Assembly: GCA_946885915.1 (NCBI GenBank)
Contig: CAMPHF010000003.1
Span: forward strand, 225,862 to 289,861
DNA from: an uncultured Idiomarina sp.
GTDB lineage: Bacteria > Pseudomonadota > Gammaproteobacteria > Enterobacterales > Alteromonadaceae
Reading direction: 5' to 3'
Length of the DNA stretch: 64,000 nucleotides
Positions 44,514-55,443 of this stretch are shown here, one piece after another. The notes beneath the pieces were generated by a model that was not told the DNA's origin, did no database searches, and saw only the letters and a list, made by a program, of their open reading frames with translations. The position numbers were made by a program, and so were the translations under genes. How positions within the stretch are numbered: the first letter of the stretch is position 1; each line of letters starts with the position of its first letter.

Positions 44514-45491
44514 TTAGTAGTTCATGGAAGCTTTAATCGCTTCGTAAACTTTCAGATGGTCGACGAAGTATTCTTTTTCGTGCGACAACGGATACGGGGT
44601 GTCTAGGCCACACACGCGTGCAATAGGTGATTCTAAATACAAGAAGCAACGATCTTGAATGGTAGCCGCAATTTCGCTGGCAAAACCACCGGTTAACGGC
44701 GCTTCGTGAGTAATCACCAAACGCCCAGTTTTCATCACTGACTGGGCAACGGTTTCAACATCCCAAGGTAAAATACTGCGTAAATCAATCAATTCGCATG
44801 AAACGCCATCTTCAGCTGCCATTGCCGCTGCTTTTTCCATCATTTCACACTGAGCGCCCCACGCCAAAATAGTAATATCGCTACCCTCTTGCATGACTTC
44901 GGCTTTACCTAGAGGTAACTCATAAGCTTCTTCAGGAACGTCGCCAACAGAAGCGCGATAAATACGCTTAGGCTCCATAAACAACACCGGATTCGGGTCG
45001 AAAATGGCGCTCAGTAACAAACCTTTGGCTTGATAAGGGTTACGCGGCATGACAATTTTTAAGCCCGGCGTGTGCGCAAAGTATGCCTCTGGTGACTGCG
45101 AATGATAATGGCCACCCGCGATACCGCCGCCGTACGGTGTGCGAATGGTTAAGCCGCCCACGTTAAATTCGTTGCCTGAACGATAACGAAACTTGGCTGA
45201 CTCATTCACGATCTGGTCAAAGGCGGGGAAAATGTAATCACCAAACTGAATTTCAGCAACGGCATAGCTACCTTGCGATGCCAAACCGTTGGCAAAACCA
45301 AGAATACCCTGCTCTACCAGCGGCGTATTAAAGTTACGGTGACGGCCATACTTTTCGGTTAAACCAGAAGTGGCGCGGAATACCCCGCCAAAAGCACCGG
45401 TGTCCTCACCGAAGCTGTATACCTTGTCGCTTTTGGTCATCGCGATATCAAGGGCATTATTAATGGCTTGTAGTAAATTCATTTTGGCCAT
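44514..45491 (-). CDS. bkdA2: Branched-chain 2-oxoacid dehydrogenase E1 beta subunit
   Basis: The 325-residue protein is the beta subunit of the thiamine-diphosphate E1 heterotetramer. It shows [15 protein letters not shown], the segment [35 protein letters not shown] and the C-terminal transketolase domain ([15 protein letters not shown]). Branched-chain rather than pyruvate specificity is inferred from these motifs and from the two-lipoyl E2 beside it. It lies 2 bp after bkdA1 and 10 bp before bkdB. Confidence 0.93.
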   Translation of the reverse strand: MAKMNLLQAINNALDIAMTKSDKVYSFGEDTGAFGGVFRATSGLTEKYGRHRNFNTPLVEQGILGFANGLASQGSYAVAEIQFGDYIFPAFDQIVNESAKFRYRSGNEFNVGGLTIRTPYGGGIAGGHYHSQSPEAYFAHTPGLKIVMPRNPYQAKGLLLSAIFDPNPVLFMEPKRIYRASVGDVPEEAYELPLGKAEVMQEGSDITILAWGAQCEMMEKAAAMAAEDGVSCELIDLRSILPWDVETVAQSVMKTGRLVITHEAPLTGGFASEIAATIQDRCFLYLESPIARVCGLDTPYPLSHEKEYFVDHLKVYEAIKASMNY

Positions 45492-45493
45492 GA

Positions 45494-46690
45494 TTATTTC
45501 CCTCCCTCAAGACGACCCGACGTTTTTGGATAGGCTTCAGGGTACTTCTTAATGTGTGCTTTTAAGGCCTCTAGCTGCTCTTGCAAGTGCTGCGGTGGCG
45601 TGTCGTAAACATCAGCAATAATTTCATCTATATGAGGAACATCTACTACTTCAGCTTTTTTCAATGCCGCCAGTACTGCTTCTTTCTTCGCTTGGAAGCT
45701 TTCATCAGCCTGTTCTTGCGTCATCCAGCCTTGGTTGATCAGCCACTTCAGCATCCGCGCCATTGGATCTTTTTCCCGCCAGCCCGCTTCTTCTTCGCGG
45801 GTCCGGTAACCAGTTGGATCGTCTGACGTCGAATGACCAGCCATGCGGTAGGACATACCTTCAATCAACACTGGTTCATTTTCTTCAACGGCTAACTTAC
45901 GCGCCATTTGGGTGGCTTTCAGCACCGCCATAATGTCGTTACCGTCAATTCGAATGGTCTTCATGCCGTAGCCAACGCCACGCGGTGCGATACCGTCACC
46001 GGCATACTGCTCGCCTTGCGAAGGCGTCGAAATGGCATAGCCATTATTGCGACAGAAGAAAATAACCGGCACTTTGTAAACCGCCGCCATATTCAGCGCA
46101 GCGTGGAAATCACCTTCCGAGGCTGCACCCTCACCAAAATAACAAATCGTACAATGGCCTGAGTTATCCATTTTCTGGCCATAGGCATAGCCAGTCGCTT
46201 GCGGGATTTGCGTCGCCAATGGTGAGGCAATGGTCATAAAGTTCAGGTCCGCACAACCGTAATGCACAGGCATTTGGCGGCCTTTGCCTAAGTCGCGCTC
46301 ATTCGAGAACAACTGATTCATAAACTGCTCAACGGTGAAACCGCGATAAGCAAGGGCACCTTGCTCGCGATATTGCCCCATGATCATGTCATTAAAATCT
46401 AACGCAGCTGCTGAGCCGATACTTGCGGCCTCTTCACCTAGCGAAGATAAGTAAAAACTAATCCGCCCTTGGCGCTGTGCAGCGATCATGCGCTCATCCA
46501 ACACCCGAATGAACTGCATGGTGTCGAATATTTTCAGCATGAGGTCTTTGTCAAATTCTGGAAGTTCTGCCTTGTCGTGGACGCTACCGTCCTCTTTCAG
46601 GATCTGCAACATCGGGATTTTAAGTGCCGAGCCATCAATAAACTGTGGCTTGGTGACTATCTCGAGTTGGTGTTTTTTATCCTTCGCCAT
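45494..46690 (-). CDS. bkdA1: Branched-chain 2-oxoacid dehydrogenase E1 alpha subunit
   Basis: The 398-residue protein carries the thiamine-diphosphate motif ([20 protein letters not shown], then [12 protein letters not shown]) and the regulatory-loop region [16 protein letters not shown]. It decarboxylates 2-oxo acids derived from Val, Leu and Ile. AGAGCAGG precedes the ATG. It is the first gene of the operon; the 164 bp upstream must hold the promoter, but I see no clear regulator site there. Confidence 0.93.
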   Translation of the reverse strand: MAKDKKHQLEIVTKPQFIDGSALKIPMLQILKEDGSVHDKAELPEFDKDLMLKIFDTMQFIRVLDERMIAAQRQGRISFYLSSLGEEAASIGSAAALDFNDMIMGQYREQGALAYRGFTVEQFMNQLFSNERDLGKGRQMPVHYGCADLNFMTIASPLATQIPQATGYAYGQKMDNSGHCTICYFGEGAASEGDFHAALNMAAVYKVPVIFFCRNNGYAISTPSQGEQYAGDGIAPRGVGYGMKTIRIDGNDIMAVLKATQMARKLAVEENEPVLIEGMSYRMAGHSTSDDPTGYRTREEEAGWREKDPMARMLKWLINQGWMTQEQADESFQAKKEAVLAALKKAEVVDVPHIDEIIADVYDTPPQHLQEQLEALKAHIKKYPEAYPKTSGRLEGGK

Positions 46691-46854
46691 AACCTGCTCT
46701 TTATAAGAATAATGTGTGTAGACGGATTGTTAATATGATGCTTCAAAAGTGCGCTCACTTTACCCGCACGTCAACTTACATGCAAACGCCGCCATACGAA
46801 AAAAAATCACGACGTTTGTAAATCAAGACAAACACTCAGCCGAACCGAATAACA

Positions 46855-47883
46855 TTAGACCAGTTCAAGCTCAGTGGTCGGAATTTGCACGACCAACAAC
46901 AACGCACGCTGACCAATTTTCACTTTTGCATTAGGGAAAATAATGTGCGCTTGGGGCTGTTCAATTTTGATCTCACGTTCACCATCGGTTGCTATTACAT
47001 AACCGCGCTCAAAGGGGGTAAAGTTGGCCTCGTCGTCGGCAAAGTGCAAGGTAAACTGCTCGCAGGTCCTATCAATGGTTTGCGCTACGTCAAAAATCTG
47101 ATGTGCGTCCGGGTCAAAGTCTGGCAATTGTAATTCTCGCTCGCTGATTAATTCCCGTAGTGCTTGGTCAGAATCGGCGAAGCGCGCCATATCATTTTGA
47201 CCAAATGGACGAACTTTCCCCAACTCTACGGTAAAGGCATCGGCCCCAAAGCGTTTTACACTAAAATAGGAGAAGGTGGTGGTTGGTGCGCGGTTTAACA
47301 AAATAGTGTGAACGCCAGCCTTGGCCAAAAAAGCTAACTCTTTCTTTTTATAAGGCTTGCCATGAGTGAACGGATACACCGCAAACTTCTCGAATTTAGA
47401 ATCTCGAATGGCTGTGTGTAAGTCGTAATGTAAGCGCTCAGGTTGGGCGTTGGGGTTAGCTTCATAAAACCGTTGCACATAGAATTCCAGCCGCTCGGCA
47501 CGTTGGTGCTCCATGGTATCGCCCTTCAGGTGGGCGCCGCTGAACAACCGATTCATATTCTCATGCACAAAGCGCGTGCCCTGCTTAATAGCCCACGGAT
47601 TACCGATCAGAAACAGCACGCGGTGCGCCGGCACTAATGTTTGCGCGATAATATCGGCTATCATGTCGCGTACCAGCTCTATTGGTGCGGTCTCATCACC
47701 GTGAATAGCGCAGGAAATAACGATATCTTTAGCAGCCTCTGCCGCAGCGGGGGTAACAGCCATCACCCCGCTATCCCAGACTTCAATGGTCACGCCATTT
47801 TCTAGTTGTAGCGTTTGTTCGCTTACGCTGCCTGGCTCGTTCGCTAACGTCCATTCAAGAAAGTTTGACCATTCAGTTTGCAC
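46855..47883 (-). CDS. astE: Succinylglutamate desuccinylase
   Basis: AstE hydrolyses N-succinylglutamate to glutamate and succinate, the last step of the AST arginine catabolic pathway. The 342-residue zinc enzyme has the metal motif in AIHGDETAP, then NRLFSG and LHYDLHTAIR with the third zinc ligand. Length is typical. It lies 3 bp after the DUF599 gene on the same strand. No other ast genes are in the window. Confidence 0.94.
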   Translation of the reverse strand: MQTEWSNFLEWTLANEPGSVSEQTLQLENGVTIEVWDSGVMAVTPAAAEAAKDIVISCAIHGDETAPIELVRDMIADIIAQTLVPAHRVLFLIGNPWAIKQGTRFVHENMNRLFSGAHLKGDTMEHQRAERLEFYVQRFYEANPNAQPERLHYDLHTAIRDSKFEKFAVYPFTHGKPYKKKELAFLAKAGVHTILLNRAPTTTFSYFSVKRFGADAFTVELGKVRPFGQNDMARFADSDQALRELISERELQLPDFDPDAHQIFDVAQTIDRTCEQFTLHFADDEANFTPFERGYVIATDGEREIKIEQPQAHIIFPNAKVKIGQRALLLVVQIPTTELELV

Positions 47884-47886
47884 GCA

Positions 47887-48705
47887 TTACTCCTTAGTAG
47901 TTTCAGCCGACGTCACTGTGTCTTCCGGTAAAGCTTCCGCGGTTGGTTTATTGAGTACAGGCTGCTTACCCGGTACGAAACCTTTGGTCGCAAGCAATGA
48001 CCGCAAAATACGCGAGCGATATTCGCGCCGATACAGTACCCAAACCACAACTGCGACCCCAGCAATTAATAAGTACGGATGAATAAACCAAGCGAGATAA
48101 GCCATAGCAAAATAATAGGCGCGTAAGCCATTGTTATATTCGTGGCCAGCCTGATCGAGCACCTTGGCGGTATGGCGGATAAATATGTCGCGCTGTTCGT
48201 CGCTAAAATCTGGGCTACGATATTGCGGCGCCACTCCCATCAGTACAGAAACAAAACCGAATTGGCGGATCGCCCAAGTGAACTTAAAAAAGGCAAAGAC
48301 AAAAATGAACGCGAGTAAAAATAACTTAAACTGTACTTTTTGAGTGCTGGTTTCGGCGGTGTAGGGAATCGTGGCCAGCACGTCCACCACCTGCGCTGAG
48401 GATGACAGCAGCGTCAGCACACCAGCGAGCACTAAGATAGTTGTGGAGGCGAAAAACGTGACGGTGCGCTCAACATTGCCAAGCAAACTAGCGTCCGCCA
48501 CTTGATGCTCTTTACGCGTGAGTGTGGCTATCCAATCTACTCTTAAACTGCGCAAAATGCTGGATAAACAGTGTGTGTCACGCGCACGTTTACGAGCGAA
48601 GGTAATGTAGCCGTACCAACTCACGACAAAAATGAGAAGCGCCACCAAATCAAGTGGCGCGAAGGCAAACAAAATGTTTTTGGACACGTCTGGGTTAAGC
48701 GCCAC
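47887..48705 (-). CDS. DUF599 family membrane protein
   Basis: The 272-residue protein has four or five predicted membrane helices and matches DUF599: YGYITFARKRARDTHCLSSI, VERTVTFFASTTILVLAGVL and NNGLRAYYFAMAYLAWFIHP. The C-terminal 35 residues are a polar cytoplasmic tail. The function is unknown. It is immediately upstream of astE (3 bp gap), so cotranscription is likely, though no functional link is known. Confidence 0.85.
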   Translation of the reverse strand: MALNPDVSKNILFAFAPLDLVALLIFVVSWYGYITFARKRARDTHCLSSILRSLRVDWIATLTRKEHQVADASLLGNVERTVTFFASTTILVLAGVLTLLSSSAQVVDVLATIPYTAETSTQKVQFKLFLLAFIFVFAFFKFTWAIRQFGFVSVLMGVAPQYRSPDFSDEQRDIFIRHTAKVLDQAGHEYNNGLRAYYFAMAYLAWFIHPYLLIAGVAVVVWVLYRREYRSRILRSLLATKGFVPGKQPVLNKPTAEALPEDTVTSAETTKE

Positions 48706-48808
48706 GCTGCTGCTGCCTCTGGTTAGCCATAAACAGCAGCGATAGACAAACCTATCAACCGCCGTTTATGAGCACTGAATCGTATTGTAGATTCAGTAGT
48801 TTACCAGT

Positions 48809-51800
48809 TTATGACAGATTTTCACGTGTCGCTGTAGATGCTTTTGGTTCACTCGGTTTGGCACCTGGCATCATGTCTGGTTCCGCTTCCCTTGGGGCTG
48901 GCGGTTTCATCAACCCATACCAGGACAACATTTCGCGCATACCGCGTTTAAAATCATCCAAAATCAAGTACAAACAAGGAATCAGTAGCAGGGTAATCAC
49001 AGTCGCAAATAGGATACCGAAGGCCAATGAGATGGCCATTGGGATCACGATTTTCGCCTGTAAACTCTTCTCTAACACTATTGGTAATAAACCAAAGAAG
49101 GTGGTGAGCGAGGTTAAAATAATCGCCCGGAAACGGCGTACGCCTGCATCCACCACGGCTTTACGTAACGCGGTACCGCCTTGGCGCGCGCTATTCACAT
49201 AATCCACCATTACCAGTGAGTCGTTTACCACCACGCCCGCCAGCGCAATAATCCCAAACAGACTGAGAATACTAATCGGCATGCCGACCGCCCAATGGCC
49301 AAGAATGGCACCGATAATACCGAAGGGAATCACCGACATGATGATCAGCGGCTGACTATATGATTTAAGCGGTATCGCCATGAGTGCATAAATAGCCACC
49401 AACGCGAACATGAAGCCAAACGCTAATGAATTGCTGGCCTCAGCCTCATCCTGCGACGCACCCTGCAGTTTGTAACTTACCGACGGATACTTATCTAAGA
49501 TTGGCTGCAATTTTTCCGATGTAACGGTACGAACAATCTCAAACGGTTCTACCTTTGATTTATCGACCATGGCGCGCACGTTTACTGACCGTAACCGATC
49601 GATCCGAGTAATAGTGTTGTAACCTTCACTAAACTTCACCGTTGCCAATTCAGTGAATGGAATTTCGGCGCCATCAGCGGTCCGTAAGCGCATATCTTCC
49701 AAGTTGCCGACTGACTGCCGTTCTGCTAACGGATAACGCACCATGACCCGTACTTCTTCGTCATTACGCTGAATTCGTTGGGCCTCTGCTCCATAAAAGG
49801 CATAGCGAACTTGGGTCGCTAATTCGGCCAAATCAATCCCCATTGCATTAGCGAGTGGCTTCAGCTCTAGTGTGATTTCTTCTTTGCCATCACCAAAGGT
49901 GTCTTCAATATCAAATACCCCATCGAACTCTGCCAACACGACTTTTAATTCTCGCGCAGCGGCACTTAGTTCATCTAGGTTTTCACCGGTTAACTGGAAT
50001 TCCAGATCGGAGCCACCGCCACCGCCAATACTGCCGCGGAAATTAAGGGCACGCACACCCGCTAGTTCAGGAGTCGCTTCACGCCATTGATTCACGATTT
50101 CAAAGCCGTCAATTTCGCGCTCTTCACCCTTGGCTAATTCCGCAAACACCGTACCGCCAGCAGTACCATTTAGCCAGATGTTAGTGTGCCGGATGACCGC
50201 ACGCTCACCTTCCGCTTGCAGCCCAGTGTCAACACTCCGTAATGCGGCTTCGACACGCTGTACCACTTCAATTGTGCGCGCTTCAGACGTACCCGGCTGC
50301 ATTTCGATATTCGCTTGAATGAAATCACTTGGAATATCAGGGAAGAATACTTGGCGTACGATGCCGCCGCTGATCAAACCAATCGACAGAATAAACATCC
50401 CGAAAAAAGCGGCCAGCGTCGTGTATCTGTACTCCAGACAGCGTTTTAGAAATGGACGGTATTTCGTCTTCACAAAATACATCAGCCCATCGGAAATTTT
50501 ATTCCGGAAACGTTGGAATGCGTTCGGTTTGGCATCACGAGTTTTCGAAAACTTCATGTTGGCAATGTGAGCCGGCAGGATCAGCTTTGACTCAATCAAT
50601 GAAAACGCCAAACACAGAATCACAATCCACGCGATAGATTCCCAAATCGCGCCCATCCCGCCATCTACTAATAGCATCGGAATGAACGCAACCATAGTGG
50701 TTAACACCCCGAAGGTTGCAGGCACCGCGACTTTCTTCGCGCCACGAACCACGTTATCAGTCGTTTGCCCATGCTTTTCTAATTCGGTGTAGGCGCTTTC
50801 CCCTATCACTATGGCGTCATCGACGACAATCCCGAGCACTAGAATGAAACCAAACAGCGAAATCATGTTAATCGAGATATCAAACATCGGTAGCGGCATC
50901 AGCATAATGGTGCCGAGGAAGCAGATTGGAATACCGATCATGACCCAGAATGCTAGGCGCAGTTGCAAGAATAACGCGAGCATAATAAAGACTAACGCCC
51001 CGCCACCAATCATGTTGCTGGTCATTAAATCCAGCCGGCCTTGCAAGTAATATGAACTATCACCCCAATGCGCAATTTGCACCGCTTGTGGCAGTTGCGA
51101 AGATTTGCGCTCAACGTAATTCTTCACCACTTCGGCAATTTTTAAATCGTTCTGGTCGCCAACAGAATCAACCCGCACAAATACTGCAGGTTTGCCATCG
51201 AAGCGGGTGAAGTTTTCGGTTTCAATGAAGCCGTCTTCCACCTGGGCGATGTCAGCTAAGGTCAGGCGAGTGCCATCGGGCCGGTTGATGAGGACAATAC
51301 TTTCAAATTCGCGGCCAACATAAGCCTGATTGTTGGCGCGTAATAAAATGTCCCCGTTTGGGGTGCGAATAGAGCCGCCCGGCACATCAATTGAGGTGCC
51401 GCGTACCGCTTGTACAATCTGTTGAAAGGTTAGGTTATAGCGCTGCAAATCCGCTTCTGAAATTTCCACCGAAATTTCATAATCACGTGCGCCTACAACT
51501 TCGACTTTGGTGATCCCACCGATAGCTTTTAAGTCATCGCGAACATCTTTCGCGAGCTCTTTCATCGACGCTTCATCAAGATCGCCATAAACTGACACCC
51601 AAATGACTTGGCGCTGTGGCCGAACGCGATAAATCACCGGATTTTCGATTTGCTCAGGAAAACCGACAATGCCATCAACGCGCATTTTCACCTCGTCCAT
51701 CACCACTTGCGGATCGTAGGCCGGGTCTACCTCGATGGAGACACTTGCTGAACCCTCGGCAGCGCGGGCGGTCACTTCTTCAATGCCATTCACATCTTCA

Positions 51801-52054
51801 ATGGCATCTTCAATTCGAACAATAACGCCCTGCTCTACTTCTTGCGGTGCAGCACCCGGAAAAGGCACTTGAATACTGATAATGTTCAGTTCCACTTCCG
51901 GGAACATTTGTTTGCGAACATGGTTAAGTGAGAATAAGCCGCCAATGATGATCAGCAGCATCAGCAAATTTGCTGCAACTGAATTGTTCGCAAACCACGC
52001 AATCAGCCCACGTTGTGCTTCGTCAGCCGGGGTTTTTATTTTTTCGCTCATCAC
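48809..52054 (-). CDS. RND-family efflux permease
   Basis: The 1081-residue inner-membrane protein is an AcrB/MexB-like RND pump: a membrane helix near the N-terminus (NSVAANLLMLLIIIGGLF), two large periplasmic loops and twelve helices. The proton-relay helix has the acidic GIVVDDAIVIGE motif. It resembles the subgroup in which pumps export varied hydrophobic or toxic compounds. It lies 9 bp after the adaptor gene, with no outer-membrane factor or regulator beside it, so a TolC-like channel must be encoded elsewhere. Confidence 0.93.
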   Translation of the reverse strand: MMSEKIKTPADEAQRGLIAWFANNSVAANLLMLLIIIGGLFSLNHVRKQMFPEVELNIISIQVPFPGAAPQEVEQGVIVRIEDAIEDVNGIEEVTARAAEGSASVSIEVDPAYDPQVVMDEVKMRVDGIVGFPEQIENPVIYRVRPQRQVIWVSVYGDLDEASMKELAKDVRDDLKAIGGITKVEVVGARDYEISVEISEADLQRYNLTFQQIVQAVRGTSIDVPGGSIRTPNGDILLRANNQAYVGREFESIVLINRPDGTRLTLADIAQVEDGFIETENFTRFDGKPAVFVRVDSVGDQNDLKIAEVVKNYVERKSSQLPQAVQIAHWGDSSYYLQGRLDLMTSNMIGGGALVFIMLALFLQLRLAFWVMIGIPICFLGTIMLMPLPMFDISINMISLFGFILVLGIVVDDAIVIGESAYTELEKHGQTTDNVVRGAKKVAVPATFGVLTTMVAFIPMLLVDGGMGAIWESIAWIVILCLAFSLIESKLILPAHIANMKFSKTRDAKPNAFQRFRNKISDGLMYFVKTKYRPFLKRCLEYRYTTLAAFFGMFILSIGLISGGIVRQVFFPDIPSDFIQANIEMQPGTSEARTIEVVQRVEAALRSVDTGLQAEGERAVIRHTNIWLNGTAGGTVFAELAKGEEREIDGFEIVNQWREATPELAGVRALNFRGSIGGGGGSDLEFQLTGENLDELSAAARELKVVLAEFDGVFDIEDTFGDGKEEITLELKPLANAMGIDLAELATQVRYAFYGAEAQRIQRNDEEVRVMVRYPLAERQSVGNLEDMRLRTADGAEIPFTELATVKFSEGYNTITRIDRLRSVNVRAMVDKSKVEPFEIVRTVTSEKLQPILDKYPSVSYKLQGASQDEAEASNSLAFGFMFALVAIYALMAIPLKSYSQPLIIMSVIPFGIIGAILGHWAVGMPISILSLFGIIALAGVVVNDSLVMVDYVNSARQGGTALRKAVVDAGVRRFRAIILTSLTTFFGLLPIVLEKSLQAKIVIPMAISLAFGILFATVITLLLIPCLYLILDDFKRGMREMLSWYGLMKPPAPREAEPDMMPGAKPSEPKASTATRENLS

Positions 52055-52063
52055 GGTTCTCGC

Positions 52064-53293
52064 TTAGTCGTTGTTGGCCGACGCTTTTTCATCTGCCACA
52101 GATTTCGAGGCAATGACTGTTTCCATGCTGCTAGGCACTGGGTCTGACTCCAATCGTACCCGCATGCTTGGAAGCGGATTAGCCAACTGGGTTAACAGGA
52201 CTTTGTCGCCATTTTGCAACCCGGCGCTGACATAAACATCGTTACCGTCAGTGCGTCTAATGCTAATTTCGCGTTCTTCTAATTCGCGCTTATCATTCAC
52301 TAACCAAACCGTGTTCCGGGCGGTAATGGCATAACGCGGTACCACTACCATGTCATTGGCTTCCATGCCCGCAACTTGCGCTTGCACAAAGCGCCCAAAG
52401 CGCAGAGCCTGGGCGTGGCTTGCGCCGGCTAAATTGTAAGGGTCCTGCACTTCAATCACTGCGTAAATAACTCGGCTAGCCTCATCGAGTACGCCTTCGC
52501 TGCGCACTAACTTACCGAACCAGGTGATGGTTTCGCCAGCCACATTAGAGGTAAGTTTTACGTCTAATTCAGAACTCAGTAAATCGCCGTGACGCGGCAA
52601 ATTAAGAAAGGCTAAATCGCGATCGCTCATTGGTAAACGGATCTCTGCGACTTCGGTGCCCATTAACATACCAATAGCGGTTCCGGTGCCGACATACTGG
52701 CCTAGATCAACATTACGACTCCGTAGTAACCCAGCAAAAGGCGCACGAATAGTGGTGCGATCTAAATCACGCTCGGCTTTGGCCAACCGAGCTTTGGCCG
52801 AATCCACACTGGCAACGGCACTAGCCACTTGCGGCTCACGCAATCCTAATGAGGGAATTTTACCCGCCTCAATACTTGCCCATTCCTCTTTCGCAACCTG
52901 CGCGCGAGCTAACTCCTCTTCCAGCGCGGCCTGCGCTTGCGCTAAATTGGCACGCGCCTCTTGCACCATCACCCGATAATCGGACGGATCAATTTGTAAC
53001 ATCACGTCGCCCGCATCGAAAAAGCCACCAGCGACAAAGTCATCGGCGAGTTCTACCACGCGCCCACTCACTTCAGCCACTAAGTTAGTTTGATGACGGG
53101 GCTCAACCGTGCCTTGCGATGAAATTTGAAACCTAACATCCTGCTTTTCCGCACTCAGAACATCGACTAACACCGCTGGACGCTCTTGCGAACGCTGTTC
53201 CGGCGCCGGTTTAAAAATACTGAGCAACACCACCACGGTAATACAGAAAAGAATGATACCGGGTGGAATAAGTTTGCGTTTCTTGAAAGCCAT
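52064..53293 (-). CDS. RND efflux periplasmic adaptor (membrane fusion protein)
   Basis: The 409-residue protein has one N-terminal membrane anchor (about 11-28, IPPGIILFCITVVVLLSIF). Hairpin, lipoyl-like and beta-barrel domains follow as in HlyD/AcrA adaptors (GRVVELADDFVAGGF, the Ala/Glu-rich hairpin VQEARANLAQAQAALEEEL, RAPFAGLLRSRNVDLGQYV). It links the RND pump to an outer-membrane channel. The two genes form one operon. The lack of a lipobox indicates anchoring by the helix. Confidence 0.92.
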   Translation of the reverse strand: MAFKKRKLIPPGIILFCITVVVLLSIFKPAPEQRSQERPAVLVDVLSAEKQDVRFQISSQGTVEPRHQTNLVAEVSGRVVELADDFVAGGFFDAGDVMLQIDPSDYRVMVQEARANLAQAQAALEEELARAQVAKEEWASIEAGKIPSLGLREPQVASAVASVDSAKARLAKAERDLDRTTIRAPFAGLLRSRNVDLGQYVGTGTAIGMLMGTEVAEIRLPMSDRDLAFLNLPRHGDLLSSELDVKLTSNVAGETITWFGKLVRSEGVLDEASRVIYAVIEVQDPYNLAGASHAQALRFGRFVQAQVAGMEANDMVVVPRYAITARNTVWLVNDKRELEEREISIRRTDGNDVYVSAGLQNGDKVLLTQLANPLPSMRVRLESDPVPSSMETVIASKSVADEKASANND

Positions 53294-53538
53294 GCTGACA
53301 TCCTGATCAAAGTGGTCATTCTAAATTGCTATATATTATGCAACCTACTGAAGAGAACCGTTAACTTTAAGTTGTTGCGATTTGTAAGTCTGCTTCAAAA
53401 CTTTGTAAATGGATGTGTAACAACACCCGGCAGCGGCGGCAGCCCACTGCCGTCAAAATCTTTACACTTGCGCTCTGAAGCCCATTCATAAACTTAATAT
53501 ACAACATTAAATACTTGAAATTACTATAAAAAATAAAA

Positions 53539-54567
53539 ATGGCACAAATAGTGCTTACATTGCCGCATCTTTACAATCTAGGTAACGACACTGCGATGCA
53601 AAAATTAATGATGACTAAGCCAGCCCAGCGCACTATTCGTTCCATGGCAACTAAACTGCCATTGGCAGCGCAACAAATGAGCGAAGCCTCGCTCGTCAGT
53701 GTGAGTGCTTCAACGCCAGAAATTCAGCAGCATGCAAACTCACTCCTAGAGCGTTTACAGACAACCCTAGAGCTCACTTCGCTACTCAATATTTTCGCCG
53801 ATTATGTGAGCCCTAAACGTTGGTGCGATGCCATTCGCTTTAGCACCGATACGCAAGTTTTCAATCTGTACGACAATGAGTCTGCTGAATCGCTAAGCCA
53901 GCCTCACCAACATACCGCCTTGTTATATGCGGACGAGGTTTATCTTGGCCAGTTGGTGTACACCCTCAAACACCCTTTAAGCATGGCAATTCGGCGTCAG
54001 CTTGAAGTACTGCATAAGCAGTTAGCATTTCCGCTGCGCAATGCCTTGCTGTTTGCGCAAGCACGGCAGCAAGCGTTACATGACTATCTAACTGCACTGG
54101 GCAACCGCAATTACCTTGAAGAAGTGCTTCAGCACGCGATTTATCAGCAACAGCGCCTCGCGACCCCGGTGTCGGTTATGCTTATCGACTTAGATGGCTT
54201 TAAAGCCGTTAATGATGACTTTGGCCATGCCCGTGGCGACGATGTATTGCGCACTTTTGCGCAATTGCTGAAGCATCAACTACGTGAGTGCGACCAAATT
54301 TTTAGGTTTGGCGGTGATGAATTCGTGTTAGTGCTAGAAGATACCCAAGCGCTAGGCGCACAGCAGGCGTTTCAACGCTTGCAACGAGCACTGCAGAACG
54401 ATCCTAAACTCGCCGAGCTCAACCTAAGTATGAGTGCAGGACTTACCTTACTCAGCGCAGAAGATAATGTGCATGCACTGCTGCAACGTGTTGACGACGC
54501 TATGTATGCCGCCAAAGGTGCTGGTAAAAATCAGCTAGTCTGCCGCAGTGGCACTACCACGCTGTAA
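53539..54567 (+). CDS. Diguanylate cyclase with GAF-like sensor region
   Basis: The 342-residue protein has an N-terminal region that looks like a degenerate GAF domain (about 70-175) and a C-terminal GGDEF domain. The active-site loop FGGDEFV is intact and preceded by RECD five residues earlier, an RxxD inhibitory c-di-GMP site. It should synthesise c-di-GMP and be product-inhibited, and has no membrane segment. The start is uncertain: ATG 53539 has no ribosome-binding site and an internal ATG 53596 is possible. Confidence 0.88.
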   Translation: MAQIVLTLPHLYNLGNDTAMQKLMMTKPAQRTIRSMATKLPLAAQQMSEASLVSVSASTPEIQQHANSLLERLQTTLELTSLLNIFADYVSPKRWCDAIRFSTDTQVFNLYDNESAESLSQPHQHTALLYADEVYLGQLVYTLKHPLSMAIRRQLEVLHKQLAFPLRNALLFAQARQQALHDYLTALGNRNYLEEVLQHAIYQQQRLATPVSVMLIDLDGFKAVNDDFGHARGDDVLRTFAQLLKHQLRECDQIFRFGGDEFVLVLEDTQALGAQQAFQRLQRALQNDPKLAELNLSMSAGLTLLSAEDNVHALLQRVDDAMYAAKGAGKNQLVCRSGTTTL

Positions 54568-55443
54568 GTATAGACCACACAGAATGGCGCCAAGTCCCAG
54601 ATAAGTGGTTAGCGAAATCGGCTCACCAAGTATCCACCAAATGAGCGCCAGTGAAGCAATGGGTGACAGAAAGATGAGCGCGGAAATCTGCGCGGCCTTT
54701 TCGGCCACTCGCAAAGCGTGCAACCACAGCAAGAAGGTCACGCCCATTTCAAACACGCCTACATAAAGTGCCGCAGGGTAACTCACTAACGCTGTCGACC
54801 AAGCGGGCCAGACTTGTGGCCAGAGAACCTCGGCTAGCAATAACACCGCAGTGCCGCAGCTAAAGCACCAAAACAACGCTAAGGTAGGTGGATCGCTGTT
54901 TTTGGTGTTCAACAACCAGTAGCCCGCCCACAATAGCGTGCTCAGTAACGCCAAGCCAACGCCTACCCAATTGGTCTGACTAAATGACCACTCACCGCCG
55001 GTGGCAATGACCACAACGCCCGCATAAGCTAGGCTAAGCGCTATTAAGTCACGCCGATTTAAGCGTTGGCCAAGTACTGGAATAGCAAGCAAGCTATAAG
55101 CCATTGCCCAACTGTAGTTGATCGCTTGCGCCTGCTGCGCCGGTAGCTGGGCATAGGCCATAAACAGCACTAAATAGTAAATCGCCGGGTTAAGCGTACC
55201 CAGTAAGGTATAATGCAAACGCCGCTGTTTGATGAGCTGGAGCGCCTCTCCCCAGCGCCTTTGCCAACTGATCACCAGCGCAAACACGAGCACCGAAACC
55301 ATACTTGCCAGCAACACCACTTGTCGTGGCGATAACTCAGCCAGCGCTAATTTAAACGCGGTAGCCACCGTTGCCCAACAGGCAACGGCGCTTAGGCCCA
55401 ACAATATGGCTCGGCGTTGGTTAAGCGGGACTGCAGTGCTCAT
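54535..55443 (-). CDS. EamA/DMT-family transporter
   Basis: The protein has ten predicted helices with two EamA repeats, as in drug/metabolite exporters (ALAELSPRQVVLLASMVSVL, later FLSPIASLALIWWILGEP). ATG 55443 overlaps the tilS stop as ATGA, so I prefer it (302 residues) over the open-frame start at 55503. Its 3' end overlaps the convergent cyclase gene by 33 bp. The substrate is unknown. Confidence 0.85.
   Translation of the reverse strand: MSTAVPLNQRRAILLGLSAVACWATVATAFKLALAELSPRQVVLLASMVSVLVFALVISWQRRWGEALQLIKQRRLHYTLLGTLNPAIYYLVLFMAYAQLPAQQAQAINYSWAMAYSLLAIPVLGQRLNRRDLIALSLAYAGVVVIATGGEWSFSQTNWVGVGLALLSTLLWAGYWLLNTKNSDPPTLALFWCFSCGTAVLLLAEVLWPQVWPAWSTALVSYPAALYVGVFEMGVTFLLWLHALRVAEKAAQISALIFLSPIASLALIWWILGEPISLTTYLGLGAILCGLYLQRGSATAAD

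Noticed and set aside
53400..53460. Hairpin with GGCAG/CTGCC between the efflux adaptor and cyclase genes
   Set aside because: The stem is short, has no T run and could be chance; no clear function.
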